A stretch of DNA of 64,000 nt, taken from contig SAIW01000018.1 of the NCBI GenBank assembly GCA_004028795.1, positions 1-64,000 of the forward strand. The letters are read 5' to 3'. The notes below the pieces were generated by a model. The model did no database searches. It was not told the DNA's origin and saw only the letters and a program-made list of their open reading frames with translations. How positions within the stretch are numbered: position 1 is the first letter of the stretch; each line of letters starts with the position of its first letter. Both the position numbers and the translations under genes were made by a program. This DNA is from Chitinophagaceae bacterium. GTDB lineage: Bacteria > Bacteroidota > Bacteroidia > Chitinophagales > Chitinophagaceae. This document shows, piece after piece, positions 24,006 to 33,515 of this stretch.

Positions 24006-25466
24006 TTAAAGTTTGCTATTGACTATCGACAGTGGACTGTCGACTGCTGCTATTTCTCCCAACAATGTTCCCTGTGTGCACTCATTTACTTTTACATGCA
24101 CATAATCGCCGGGCTTTAAATTGTAATTTTCTTTTGCAAAAACAATTACTTTATTTCTTGAATTCCTTCCTTTCCAATCGTTGCCGCTTTTCTTACTTTC
24201 TCCTTCAATTAAAACTTCAAATGTTTTACCGATATCCTGCAAATTGCTTTCGTAAGAAAGTCGGTTTTGTAAGGCTACAATTTCAGCTAATCTTCTTTTT
24301 TTAACTTCTTCAGGTATATCATCTTTATATCTTCTTTCAGCCAATGTACCCGGGCGTTCACTGTAAAAGAACATATAGCTGTAATCGTATTTGCTGTATT
24401 CCATTGCACTTAATGTATCCTGATGTTCTTCTTCGGTTTCACTGCAAAAGCCGGCGATAATATCGGCACTTATACCGCACTCGGGCATAATTTCTTTAAT
24501 TCTGTCAACCTTTGCTAAATACCATTCGCGGGTATAGGTTCTGTTCATTAACTGCAATACTCTTGTATTACCGCTTTGTAATGGCAAGTGAATGTATTTA
24601 CAGATATTGTGATACTTAGCCATTGTGTACAATACTTCATCAGTAATATCTTTTGGGTGAGATGTACTGAAACGTACACGTAGTAACGGAGATATCAAAG
24701 CCACTTTTTCAAGCAGGTTAGCAAATGTCACTACTTCATCTTTGGCTTCATCAATAAAATGATAGCTGTCTACATTCTGTCCTAATAGGGTAACTTCTCT
24801 GTAACCTTTTTCAAACAAATCTTTCGCTTCTGCAACTATGGAGTTCGCATCTCTGCTTCTTTCTCTTCCTCTGGTAAAAGGCACTACACAAAAGCTGCAC
24901 ATATTATTGCAGCCCCGCGTAATTGAAACAAAGGCAGAAACACCATTGCTGTTTAAACGAATGGGAGAGATGTCTGCATAGGTTTCTTCTCTGCTTAATA
25001 AAACATTTACAGCTTTTTGTCCGCCTTCTGCTTCTTCAATTAAGTTCGGTAAACTTCTGTAAGCATCCGGCCCTACAACTATATCAACTAATTTTTCTTC
25101 TTCTAATAATTTGGCTTTTAATCTTTCAGCCATACAACCCAGCACACCCACCAGCATTTGCGGTTTACTTTCTTTTATTTTTCTGAATTCAGTTAACCGT
25201 TTGCGAACCGTTTGTTCTGCTTTTTCACGAATGGAGCAGGTATTCAAGAAAATTAAATCGGCATTTTCTACATTGGTGGTGGCACCAAAACCCTGTTCAT
25301 TTAAAATGGAGGCAACTATTTCGCTATCGCTGAAATTCATGGCACAGCCATAACTTTCAATATAAAAATGTTTCTTAAAACTATTAACCTCATTGGTAAA
25401 AGGGGCAAAAGCTTCACCTTGTCTTGTTTCGTCGTGTGTTTTATTTTGCAGTTCCAACACTTCCAT
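24006..25466 (-). CDS. miaB: tRNA-2-methylthio-N6-dimethylallyladenosine synthase MiaB
   Basis: MiaB is the radical-SAM methylthiotransferase acting on i6A37 in tRNA. The N-terminal UPF0004 domain begins [16 protein letters not shown] (Cys41), and the radical-SAM triad is CNNMCSFC near residue 186. A C-terminal TRAM domain follows. 486 residues is slightly long. The last residues ([12 protein letters not shown]) are encoded by a GACTATCGACAGT-type filler repeat, so the native end was probably shorter. It is the first gene of the run toward secG. Confidence 0.95.
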   Translation of the reverse strand: MEVLELQNKTHDETRQGEAFAPFTNEVNSFKKHFYIESYGCAMNFSDSEIVASILNEQGFGATTNVENADLIFLNTCSIREKAEQTVRKRLTEFRKIKESKPQMLVGVLGCMAERLKAKLLEEEKLVDIVVGPDAYRSLPNLIEEAEGGQKAVNVLLSREETYADISPIRLNSNGVSAFVSITRGCNNMCSFCVVPFTRGRERSRDANSIVAEAKDLFEKGYREVTLLGQNVDSYHFIDEAKDEVVTFANLLEKVALISPLLRVRFSTSHPKDITDEVLYTMAKYHNICKYIHLPLQSGNTRVLQLMNRTYTREWYLAKVDRIKEIMPECGISADIIAGFCSETEEEHQDTLSAMEYSKYDYSYMFFYSERPGTLAERRYKDDIPEEVKKRRLAEIVALQNRLSYESNLQDIGKTFEVLIEGESKKSGNDWKGRNSRNKVIVFAKENYNLKPGDYVHVKVNECTQGTLLGEIAAVDSPLSIVNSKL

Positions 25467-25570
25467 TTATTCGTAAAATTTTAACAGCAAAAATAGCAAT
25501 ATTCAGTGTAATGATGTCGTTTTGTCAGCATTCATTTAATATTTTCGCAACTTTAAAATTCTGTTAGGAT

Positions 25571-26527
25571 ATGTATAAAGGCTTGATAGTTCTTTTTATG
25601 CTCGGTTTGAGTGTTGAAGCAAATGCACAAGATATAGTAGTTAATAAGTTAAGAAGTGAAACTGCAAGGCAAATAAAAAAGGAAGCAGACACAACAAAAT
25701 GGAATTGGAAAAGAGGCGGTTTGGTTAGTGCTAATCTTTCGCAGGGCTCGTTGAGTAATTGGGCAGCAGGCGGTGATAATTTCTCTATGTCGTTAAGTTC
25801 TTATCTGAACTATTACATTTATTATTTGAAAGGAAGAAACAGTTGGGATAATAATATTGACGTGAATCTGGGCTTTGTTCAATCAACAAGCTTGGGAACC
25901 AGAAAGAATGACGACCGTATTGACTATTTATCAAAATACGGTTACCGAATAGATACTTCTAAAACTGCCAAATGGTATGCTTCTGCCTTGTTTAACTTAA
26001 GATCACAGTTGTTTGATGGTTATACTTACAACAATGCCGTTCCTGATTTTTCTTCTACCATTTTATCGCCTGCTTATATTATACTTTCTGCAGGTTTTGA
26101 TTATAAACCCAATGCTAAAGTTTCTGCCTTCTTTTCTCCCGTTACGGCAAGGTTTACAGTTGTAACGAATAAATATTTATCAAACAAAGCTTCTTATGGC
26201 GTTGATACAGGTAAACATGTAAAAAGTGAATTAGGTGCTTACATTAGTGTAAACTACAATAATGCTATTTCGAAGGATATTACTTATAAAGGAAGGTTAG
26301 ATTTATTCTCTAACTATATGGATAAACCGCAGAACATTGATGTGTATATGACCAACTTAGTATCGTTTAAAATAAACAGATATTTTTCTGCAACCTATAG
26401 TTTAGATTTAATTTATGATGACAATATCCGTTTGTTCGGGCCAACCAATTCATCGCCTGCATTACAGGTTAAAAGCCTTATCGGTATTGGTTTCTTAATG
26501 CCTTTAAAGCCGATAAAAAAAGCTTAG
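25571..26527 (+). CDS. DUF3078 domain-containing protein, probable outer-membrane barrel
   Basis: A signal peptide (MYKGLIVLFMLGLSVEANAQ) precedes a beta-rich protein with the DUF3078 features WKRGGLVSANLSQGSLSNWAAGGDNFSMSLSSYLNYY, and alternating aromatic strands to the C-terminus, ending GIGFLMPLKPIKKA. The family is almost confined to Bacteroidota and is predicted to be in the outer membrane; no function is assigned. Its stop overlaps that of the convergent purK gene by four bases. Confidence 0.88.
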   Translation: MYKGLIVLFMLGLSVEANAQDIVVNKLRSETARQIKKEADTTKWNWKRGGLVSANLSQGSLSNWAAGGDNFSMSLSSYLNYYIYYLKGRNSWDNNIDVNLGFVQSTSLGTRKNDDRIDYLSKYGYRIDTSKTAKWYASALFNLRSQLFDGYTYNNAVPDFSSTILSPAYIILSAGFDYKPNAKVSAFFSPVTARFTVVTNKYLSNKASYGVDTGKHVKSELGAYISVNYNNAISKDITYKGRLDLFSNYMDKPQNIDVYMTNLVSFKINRYFSATYSLDLIYDDNIRLFGPTNSSPALQVKSLIGIGFLMPLKPIKKA

Positions 26528-27642
26528 GCTTTTACTTTTAAAAGGTGTTTTATTTTATTGGCAGTATGAGTTAAGTCCTGATAATCTTTACTCATAATCG
26601 TTACATGACCCATTTTTCTTCCGGGTTTTGTGGTTGTTTTACCGTATAAGTGAACATACACATTCTCTATTTGCATGATTTCTTCCAAACCTTCATAAAC
26701 AGCATTGCCACTATAACCTTCTGCTCCTAATAAATTAACTATGGCTGATGGAAGAATAGGTTTTGTATTGCCTAAAGGATAATTCAACATAACCCGCCAC
26801 AACATATCAAACTGGCTGCAATAGTTAGCCTCAATAGTATGATGCCCGCTGTTGTGAACGCGTGGGGCAGTTTCATTTACCAATACATCGTCTTTATCAT
26901 CAATAAATAATTCAACGGCAAACAAGCCCGGACTATTTAAATGTTTTACCACAGCTCTTGCAATTGCTTCTGCTTTCCACAATGTTTTTTCAGGAATTAA
27001 TGCAGGCGAAAGTTGATAATCTAACAGGTTTAAAACAGGGTTTGCTACCATTTCTGCCGGCGGATAAATAGCTGTATTGCCTTTTGCATCCATCGCTACA
27101 ATCATAGAAATTTCTTTCTTAATTTTTACCATTTTTTCTAAAACAGAAGGGGCATCAAACCCTTTGTGAGTGTGAGTTTCATCATGTAATAATTGAACAC
27201 CTTTGCCATCATAACCCCCTTCTCCAACTTTATGAACGGCTGGCAAAAAATGAGCGTGTGCTTTTAATTCATCCAATGTTGCAGTAATTACAAACTCTGA
27301 AGTTGGAATTTGATTTTCTTTATAAAACTGCTTTTGCAGAATTTTATTCTTAATGATTTTTATAGCCGAAGGTTTAGGATAAATTGTAACGCCTTCAGCT
27401 TCTAATTTTTCTAATGCTGCAACATTTACACTTTCAATTTCAATAGTTAAAGCATCTAACTGCTTACCGAAATTATAAACATCATTAAAATTGGTAATAT
27501 CTCCTTTGGTAAAATGGTGGCATAAATGTGCTGCAGGGCAGTTTTCATCGTTTTCTAAAACATAAGTTTCTACAACATAATTAGCTGCCTGTTGTAATAA
27601 CATTCTGCCTAATTGCCCGCCGCCTAAAATGCCGATTTTCAT
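26524..27642 (-). CDS. purK: 5-(carboxyamino)imidazole ribonucleotide synthase
   Basis: PurK carboxylates aminoimidazole ribonucleotide using ATP and bicarbonate in purine synthesis. ATP-grasp features include MKIGILGGGQLGRMLLQQA at the start, HKVGEGGYDGKGVQLL, AVELFIDDKDDVLVNETAPRVHNSGHHTIEA and the GxxxxxxGHV region RKMGHVTIM. I start at the ATG at 27642 (372 residues), since the longer frame adds 28 residues unlike PurK. No purE gene is adjacent. Confidence 0.95.
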   Translation of the reverse strand: MKIGILGGGQLGRMLLQQAANYVVETYVLENDENCPAAHLCHHFTKGDITNFNDVYNFGKQLDALTIEIESVNVAALEKLEAEGVTIYPKPSAIKIIKNKILQKQFYKENQIPTSEFVITATLDELKAHAHFLPAVHKVGEGGYDGKGVQLLHDETHTHKGFDAPSVLEKMVKIKKEISMIVAMDAKGNTAIYPPAEMVANPVLNLLDYQLSPALIPEKTLWKAEAIARAVVKHLNSPGLFAVELFIDDKDDVLVNETAPRVHNSGHHTIEANYCSQFDMLWRVMLNYPLGNTKPILPSAIVNLLGAEGYSGNAVYEGLEEIMQIENVYVHLYGKTTTKPGRKMGHVTIMSKDYQDLTHTANKIKHLLKVKA

Positions 27643-27872
27643 ATAAAAAGATTTACGGGCGAAGATATTTGCACTTGTTTTTAAAAGCATAAATTTGTTT
27701 CCACGATGCTGCCTGATTATCCACATAAAATATTTAATGACAAGCGTTGCAACTACTCGCTCTTAATGGAAACGCTTGCTATGGATAGATTTTAGAATTC
27801 GAATTTATAAGTCCGAAATGCTAATCGGGTTTCGATTTTAATATTTCTTATTTCTCTTAGTAATCACCAAAA

Positions 27873-29012
27873 ATGTTTTTTATGGAAGCACCTTTTATTG
27901 AATTAAATCATCAAAAAACAACAGAAGATTTTTTGCCTTTACAAGGCACAGACTATATAGAATTATATGTGGGCAATGCCAAACAGGCTGCTCATTTTTA
28001 TAAAACTGCATTCGGTTTTAAAAGTATTGCTTATGCTGGACCTGAGACCGGAGTGAAAGACAAAGTGAGTTATGTTATTCGTCAAAACAAACTAACATTT
28101 GTATTAACTACTGCATTAAAAAATAATAACATTATTGCAGACCATGTTTATAAACATGGCGATGGTGTTAAGTTTTTAGCATTAAGAGTTGATGATGCAA
28201 CCGATGCATGGGAGCAAACTACAAAACGCAGTGCTGTATCTTTTTCTGAACCCAAAATATTAAAAGATGAATCCGGAGAAGTGGTAATAAGCGGTATACA
28301 TACTTACGGAGAAACTGTTCATTTATTTATTGAAAGAAAAAATTATAACGGTGCTTTTATGCCGGGTTTTATTGAGTGGAAAACAAATTACAACCCATGT
28401 GATACGGGGTTATTATATGTTGACCATTGTGTGGGTAATGTTGGTTGGAATCAAATGAATAAATGGGTTAGTTTTTACGAAAATGTAATGGGCTTCCGGA
28501 ATATTTTAAGTTTTGATGATAAAGACATCTCTACGGAATATTCTGCCTTAATGAGTAAAGTAATGAGCAATGGTAATGGCTTTGTGAAATTTCCTATTAA
28601 CGAACCTGCAGAAGGTAAAAAGAAAAGCCAGGTTGAAGAGTACTTGGATTTTTACAATGGTGAAGGCGTACAGCATGTGGCTATTGCAACCAATAATATT
28701 ATAGAAACAGTTACCGAATTACAAAACAGAGGAGTAGAGTTTTTGAAAGTACCCGGCAGTTATTACGATACGGTTTTAGATAGAGTAGGGCATATTGATG
28801 AAGACTTGCAACCCTTACGTGAATTAGGTATTTTGATTGACAGAGATAATGAAGGCTACTTGCTGCAGATATTTACCAAGCCATTGCAGGACAGGCCTAC
28901 TTTATTTTTCGAAATCATACAACGTAAAGGTGCCAAGAGTTTTGGTAAAGGCAATTTTAAAGCTTTGTTCGAAGCTATTGAGAGAGAGCAGGCTTTGAGA
29001 GGGAATTTGTAA
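27873..29012 (+). CDS. hppD: 4-hydroxyphenylpyruvate dioxygenase
   Basis: HppD converts 4-hydroxyphenylpyruvate to homogentisate in tyrosine degradation. It is a two-domain glyoxalase-fold enzyme. The iron ligands appear as His in LLYVDHCVGNV (about 184), His in GVQHVAIATN (about 268) and Glu in TLFFEIIQRKGA (about 345). An ATG three codons downstream (27882, MEAPFIELNHQ) is an equally good start. It is followed by a strong terminator, so it appears to be a single-gene unit. Confidence 0.95.
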   Translation: MFFMEAPFIELNHQKTTEDFLPLQGTDYIELYVGNAKQAAHFYKTAFGFKSIAYAGPETGVKDKVSYVIRQNKLTFVLTTALKNNNIIADHVYKHGDGVKFLALRVDDATDAWEQTTKRSAVSFSEPKILKDESGEVVISGIHTYGETVHLFIERKNYNGAFMPGFIEWKTNYNPCDTGLLYVDHCVGNVGWNQMNKWVSFYENVMGFRNILSFDDKDISTEYSALMSKVMSNGNGFVKFPINEPAEGKKKSQVEEYLDFYNGEGVQHVAIATNNIIETVTELQNRGVEFLKVPGSYYDTVLDRVGHIDEDLQPLRELGILIDRDNEGYLLQIFTKPLQDRPTLFFEIIQRKGAKSFGKGNFKALFEAIEREQALRGNL

Positions 29013-29018
29013 TTTATA

Positions 29019-29048
29019 AAAAGGCACATTATTAACTATGTGCCTTTT
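29019..29048 (+). terminator. Terminator after hppD
   Basis: An 11-base perfect stem (AAAAGGCACAT with ATGTGCCTTTT) with an eight-base loop sits seven bases after the hppD stop and is followed by a T-rich tail. Confidence 0.85.
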
Positions 29049-29116
29049 CTTATTCCTTTACAAAAAGAAATCAACATTAACTTTATTGAAATGCTTTGAA
29101 AGATACTTTTGTAAGC

Positions 29117-29869
29117 ATGAAGCAGTTGATTTTATCTCTTTCCATTATTCTTATAACCTTTAGCGGGTTTGCCCAATATTCATTTGTTGATTTACAAAAA
29201 ACGAATTCAAAAGTGGCAGGTGTTTTTAAAGTAAAGGAAGACACACTGCAAAAACAATTTGAAGCAGCACAGTTACAGTGGCCGCCAAAGCAATTATACA
29301 TCCGCAGCTTTAAGTACGATAGTCAGTTAGAAGTTTGGGTACGTAATAACAGTAAAGAAGCTTTCAAGCTTTTTAAAACGTATAAAATTTGTGCATTAAG
29401 CGGTGCATTGGGACCAAAGAGAATTGAAGGAGATTATCAGGTGCCGGAAGGTTTTTATACCATCAATTTATTCAATCCAAAAAGTACTTATCATTTATCG
29501 TTGGGGCTGAATTATCCCAATGCTTCTGATGCGTTATTAAGTGATTCAACCAAACCCGGTGGCGATATTTATATTCACGGCAATTGTATTACTGTTGGTT
29601 GTATTCCGATAACTGATAAACAAATTGAAGAGTTGTACATTTTAGCGTCTTATGCAAAAAACGCGGGACAGGATTTTATTCCTGTACATATTTTTCCTAT
29701 CAGATTTACCAATCCTAAAAGTGTAGAATATTATAATAAAGTAACTAAAGATGATGAAGCTTATCATCATTTTACTTCCCGCATAAAAGAAGCTTTTGAT
29801 TACTTTGAGCAATACAAAAAACTGCCATTGATTTCCGTGAATAAGAAGGGGGAGTACGTTATTATGTAA
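29117..29869 (+). CDS. L,D-transpeptidase family protein (YafK-like)
   Basis: A signal peptide (MKQLILSLSIILITFSGFAQ) precedes a YkuD-type catalytic domain. The motif IYIHGNCITVGCIPITD gives the His and the nucleophilic Cys in the HG...GC arrangement characteristic of YafK-like members. Such proteins cross-link or attach material to peptidoglycan, or remove bound lipoprotein. I start at the ATG at 29117, since the upstream candidate is TTG. It ends exactly where the convergent aspartokinase ends. Confidence 0.92.
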   Translation: MKQLILSLSIILITFSGFAQYSFVDLQKTNSKVAGVFKVKEDTLQKQFEAAQLQWPPKQLYIRSFKYDSQLEVWVRNNSKEAFKLFKTYKICALSGALGPKRIEGDYQVPEGFYTINLFNPKSTYHLSLGLNYPNASDALLSDSTKPGGDIYIHGNCITVGCIPITDKQIEELYILASYAKNAGQDFIPVHIFPIRFTNPKSVEYYNKVTKDDEAYHHFTSRIKEAFDYFEQYKKLPLISVNKKGEYVIM

Positions 29870-31129
29870 TTATCTGTAAAGTACCTGTACAGTATCTTTT
29901 GTTTGCTGCCTTAATACTATTTCTTTTCCTTCAATCATTTGCTGCAAAAGGCTTTCATTGTAATGACGAATAGTTAATAAGGTTAAATTTTTTTCAACCT
30001 GTATTTCAAATAATTCGTTAGTAGCGAAAGCGAGTTTTTCAATTTTCTCATTTTTATCATCCATACATAACTGTACATTAATAGCACCGGTTTGTATTAG
30101 ATTCGGTTTTATTTTCAAATCATTAAAACTGCTGTATAGGCTTGCCATTGGTTGCTCGCCCACAAAAGAAAAATCTGTACTGTTTAAATGAATTAAAGCC
30201 TGTTTTTCTTTTATGACAATTATAGGCGGAAGGTTTTTAATTTGCCTGTTGTGAATAATTGTTCCGGGTAAAGCGGCATCAGAAAAACATTTTACATACA
30301 AAGGAATACGCTTGTTCTGTAAGGGTTTGATGGTTTTCGGGTGGATAACCTGTGCACCGTAATACGCCATTTCAATTACTTCACTAAAGCTAAGCTCTGC
30401 AATAAATTGTGCATCGGGAAATTGTTTGGGGTCTGCATTCATAATACCTTCTACATCTTTCCAAATGGTAACACTTTCTGCATTTAATATATTGGCAAAA
30501 ACAGATGCAGTGTAATCGCTTCCTTCTCTGCCTAATGTGGTGCTTTCATTCTCATCGGTGCAACCGATAAAGCCTTGTGTAAGATAGATGACAGATGATT
30601 GATTAACAGACAACAGATTTTTAGCGGCAATTGTTGTTTTGGTGAAATCAATATTTGCATCACGAAAATTATCATCTGTTTTTATAATATCCCTCGCATC
30701 TAACCATTCATTGTTAATATTTACTTCGTTTAAATAATGGCTGATGATGGCAGTACTTAACAGTTCTCCGACACAAACAATCTGGTCGTAGTAATAATCA
30801 AATTCTCTTACAGGTTTATCGTGTAATAACCATTCTATTTCAGTAAAAAAATCGTTGAGTTGTGCAAAGCAGGCATTGTAATTTTTAATTAATAAATATT
30901 TAGCAGTAGTTACATGCTGTTGCTTTATTACAGTAAATAATTGAAGGGCATTTGTTTTATCATTATTATAAAATGCCTCTGCCACTTTTTCTAAAGCATT
31001 GGTGGTTTTACCCATTGCAGATATAATGATAACAAGGCTTTCGTTGCTGTATTGCTGAAGAATGGAAGGAAGATTTTGAATACGCTCTACACTGTTTACA
31101 CTTGCTCCACCGAATTTAAAAACTTTCAT
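29870..31129 (-). CDS. Aspartate kinase (first of two)
   Basis: Aspartokinase makes aspartyl-phosphate for lysine, threonine and methionine synthesis. The amino-acid kinase domain shows VFKFGGASVNSVERI, TLGREGSDYTASVFANIL, IWKDVEGIMNADPK and EMAYYGAQVIHPKTIKPL. The C-terminal ACT region (about residues 300-419) is less conserved. It is a monofunctional enzyme and differs clearly from the second copy at 34677-35996, so the two are probably isozymes with separate feedback control. A GTGCGACGC repeat lies in its leader. Confidence 0.92.
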   Translation of the reverse strand: MKVFKFGGASVNSVERIQNLPSILQQYSNESLVIIISAMGKTTNALEKVAEAFYNNDKTNALQLFTVIKQQHVTTAKYLLIKNYNACFAQLNDFFTEIEWLLHDKPVREFDYYYDQIVCVGELLSTAIISHYLNEVNINNEWLDARDIIKTDDNFRDANIDFTKTTIAAKNLLSVNQSSVIYLTQGFIGCTDENESTTLGREGSDYTASVFANILNAESVTIWKDVEGIMNADPKQFPDAQFIAELSFSEVIEMAYYGAQVIHPKTIKPLQNKRIPLYVKCFSDAALPGTIIHNRQIKNLPPIIVIKEKQALIHLNSTDFSFVGEQPMASLYSSFNDLKIKPNLIQTGAINVQLCMDDKNEKIEKLAFATNELFEIQVEKNLTLLTIRHYNESLLQQMIEGKEIVLRQQTKDTVQVLYR

Positions 31130-31197
31130 GAGTTATAATTACTTGCAACGAAGATAAGTAGGCAACTCTTTTGATGCATAATGAACAAAGCGTAGAA

Positions 31198-31220
31198 GAG
31201 TGCGACGCAACCGGGCTGAT
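31198..31220. repeat. Partial GTGCGACGC element upstream of aspartokinase
   Basis: GAGTGCGACGCAACCGGGCT shares the GTGCGACGCAAC core with the pyrimidine-locus elements but not their TGAAGCTTAATT flank. It lies about 70 bases upstream of the aspartokinase ATG, in a leader with no link to pyrimidine breakdown. Confidence 0.6.
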
Positions 31221-31249
31221 AATGAAAAACAAAAGCTTAGTTCAAAAAA

Positions 31250-32122
31250 CTATCCGTCTAACAAATCTGCCAAAGCCAATAACTCTGTTTGTTTGTATTG
31301 ATTAGAAGGAAGTGTAAAGCATTTAGATACTTCTTCTAACATAATCTGAATAGTTCTTTTATGTGAAATGGGTTTGTAATAGGAAGCAACAGAAGGCACA
31401 GAAACTCTTTTGAAATAAGCTTCTATATCGTTATGAGAATAGGCATGTCCGTTTACTGCATCCACATAAAAATGTATTTTTTCCTGCGGATGCCCTTTAT
31501 GTGTTGCAGGGTCATAATCTGAATGATAGAATGCAATAATTACCTGCTTGGGTATGTTGATGATTTTTGCATTTATGTCTAACAAATCGCACATTACCTG
31601 GTAAATAATACCATTGCTTATCGCATTACCTTTTTTTGTTTCCAGCACTTTATGTAAAAAGAAATCATCTGCACTGTTATAATTTACTTCAATGCCTTTA
31701 AGGTTGTAATAATTGTATAAAATACTTGATAAAACATTGGCTTGTTCAAGCGGAGTAAGATAACTGTTTAACTCTAACCAAACATTGCGACGTATTTTTT
31801 CAATTTCCTGTAACACAGGCGTGGTATGCAAATCTGGGTATTGATATTTTGCAACCAATAATGCACCGAATAATAAATCATGATAAGCACCGTCTCTCCA
31901 TTCTTTTAAATCGTTGGTTAAATCTGTGTAGTGCAGGCGATGAATAAGCATTTCAATACGCTCCTGTACATCTTCACTTACCGTATTTTCCCAAAGATTT
32001 TCTAAGTTGGGGATAATACCTTTTCCAAACTCTATAATTTTATCAGAAACAGTACTGTACACTTCCTGATCGGGGTCGTCAATTAGTGTAAATAAAGCGT
32101 TAAGTTCTTTAGTTTGCTGCAT
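31250..32122 (-). CDS. SirB1/transglutaminase-like family protein lacking the catalytic Cys
   Basis: This 290-residue protein resembles the SirB1 transglutaminase-like family: an N-terminal helical-repeat part (FTLIDDPDQEVYSTVSDKIIEFG and ERIEMLIHRLHYTDL) and the core SSILYNYYNLKGIEVNY, ETKKGNAISNGIIYQVMCDLLDINAKIINIPKQVIIAFYH. The usual GNCLSL-type position reads GNAIS, so the expected Cys is missing. It is probably a non-catalytic structural or binding member. It has no signal peptide, and its partners are unknown. Confidence 0.8.
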   Translation of the reverse strand: MQQTKELNALFTLIDDPDQEVYSTVSDKIIEFGKGIIPNLENLWENTVSEDVQERIEMLIHRLHYTDLTNDLKEWRDGAYHDLLFGALLVAKYQYPDLHTTPVLQEIEKIRRNVWLELNSYLTPLEQANVLSSILYNYYNLKGIEVNYNSADDFFLHKVLETKKGNAISNGIIYQVMCDLLDINAKIINIPKQVIIAFYHSDYDPATHKGHPQEKIHFYVDAVNGHAYSHNDIEAYFKRVSVPSVASYYKPISHKRTIQIMLEEVSKCFTLPSNQYKQTELLALADLLDG

Positions 32123-32376
32123 GTTTTGAGTTTTTGAGTGATGATAAGCAGTTCACATAACTAACGTTGAATATTGCATTATCATTTCATCATCAAACTA
32201 AAATATTTTTCCCCAAAACTGGCCCTTTTAGTTATTCAATACTGTGGAAAGATTATTGAGCATCAACACAATTAAAAATAAAACGATACGTTGCTGAGGG
32301 CTTGTAGAAAATAATTAACAACAACGAATCTTTTTTTACGTTTACTTTGCTTCTGTTTTAATGTTTCTATATAGTT

Positions 32377-33459
32377 ATGCAAGTTAAAAGTGTTATCCCC
32401 AAGTATCCTGTTACTACTAATTCATTGCATGCCGATTTACGTAAAAGAGTGCAGCAATATTTTGAAGAAAACAATATTTCAGTAACGGGCAATTTAAGTT
32501 TATTCAGTAAAGCCATTATTTTAATCAGTGCGTTTGTGTTAGTGTATCTGCACCTGTTAATTTTTACGCCGGTATGGTACTGGGGTTTGGCAGAATGTGT
32601 TGTTTTAGGCGGGTTAATTGCTGCCATTGGTTTTAATGTTATGCATGATGGCAGCCACGGTAGTTTCAGCAAACATAAATGGCAGAATGAATTGGCAGCT
32701 TACTCATTAAATATGTTGGGTGCCAATCATTTTATGTGGAATATGAAGCATAATATGATACACCACAGTTTTACGAATGTAGATGGTGTGGATGATGATA
32801 TTGAAATTGGCTTTTTAATGCGAATGGCTCCTTCGCAGAAAAGGTATAAAATGCATCGCTTTCAGCATTTATACTTCTGGGTATTGTATATGATGTTGTA
32901 TGTGTTCTGGATTTTCTTCAGCGATTATAATAAATATTTTACCGGAAAAATAGGAGATGTGCCTTTAAAAAGAATGAGCACAAAAGATCATATTGGTTTT
33001 TGGTTGGTAAAAATTTATCATGGGTCTGTGTTTATTGTTTTACCGATTATTCTCTGCGGATGGCTATCATGGCTATTGGGCTTTATTACATTTACTTTTG
33101 TAGCAGGATTTATTTTAAGTATTGTTTTTCAATTGGCACATACTGTTGAAGATGCGGAATTTCCTGTTGCTGATGTTGATGAAAACCGCCTGCCTGATGA
33201 GTTTGCAGCACATCAAATTAAAACAACCGCCAACTTCGCAACTCAAAATAAATTAGTGAGTTGGTTAGTAGGGGGATTGAATTTTCAGATTGAACATCAT
33301 TTATTTCCTAAAATTTCTCATGTTCACTATCCCGCTATCAGTAAAATTATTAAACAGGTTTGTGAAGAATATCAATTAAGATATATTGAATACCCAACTA
33401 TGCGAAGAGCAGTGGTAGCCCATGTTCGTTTCTTAAAGCAAATGGGTAAAAGAGATTAA
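32377..33459 (+). CDS. Membrane fatty acid desaturase (acyl-CoA/acyl-lipid type)
   Basis: Three histidine boxes bind the di-iron centre: HDGSH, HNMIHHSFTN (HxxHH) and QIEHH with Gln in place of the first His, as in front-end desaturases. Four or more membrane helices surround them. There is no cytochrome b5 domain, so electrons come from separate proteins. The 360-residue length fits the linoleoyl-CoA desaturase-like group; position of the double bond is unknown. It starts at the ATG at 32377 and ends in a clear terminator. Confidence 0.92.
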   Translation: MQVKSVIPKYPVTTNSLHADLRKRVQQYFEENNISVTGNLSLFSKAIILISAFVLVYLHLLIFTPVWYWGLAECVVLGGLIAAIGFNVMHDGSHGSFSKHKWQNELAAYSLNMLGANHFMWNMKHNMIHHSFTNVDGVDDDIEIGFLMRMAPSQKRYKMHRFQHLYFWVLYMMLYVFWIFFSDYNKYFTGKIGDVPLKRMSTKDHIGFWLVKIYHGSVFIVLPIILCGWLSWLLGFITFTFVAGFILSIVFQLAHTVEDAEFPVADVDENRLPDEFAAHQIKTTANFATQNKLVSWLVGGLNFQIEHHLFPKISHVHYPAISKIIKQVCEEYQLRYIEYPTMRRAVVAHVRFLKQMGKRD

Positions 33460-33487
33460 TTCTTATTGAACAATAATAAATTGAAAT

Positions 33488-33515
33488 AGTCAGCAATTCT
33501 GCTGACTATTTTTTT
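33488..33515 (+). terminator. Terminator after desaturase gene
   Basis: The stem AGTCAGCA / TGCTGACT with a four-base loop is followed by TATTTTTTT. It overlaps the stop codon of the convergent CarboxypepD_reg-like gene, so it may serve only the desaturase. Confidence 0.85.

Noticed and set aside
25500-25570. Bacteroidota promoter (TTTG ... TAnnTTTG) upstream of the DUF3078 gene
   Set aside because: A partial match exists (TTTTG then TATTTTCG), but spacing is short and one core base is off, so it is not reported as a feature.
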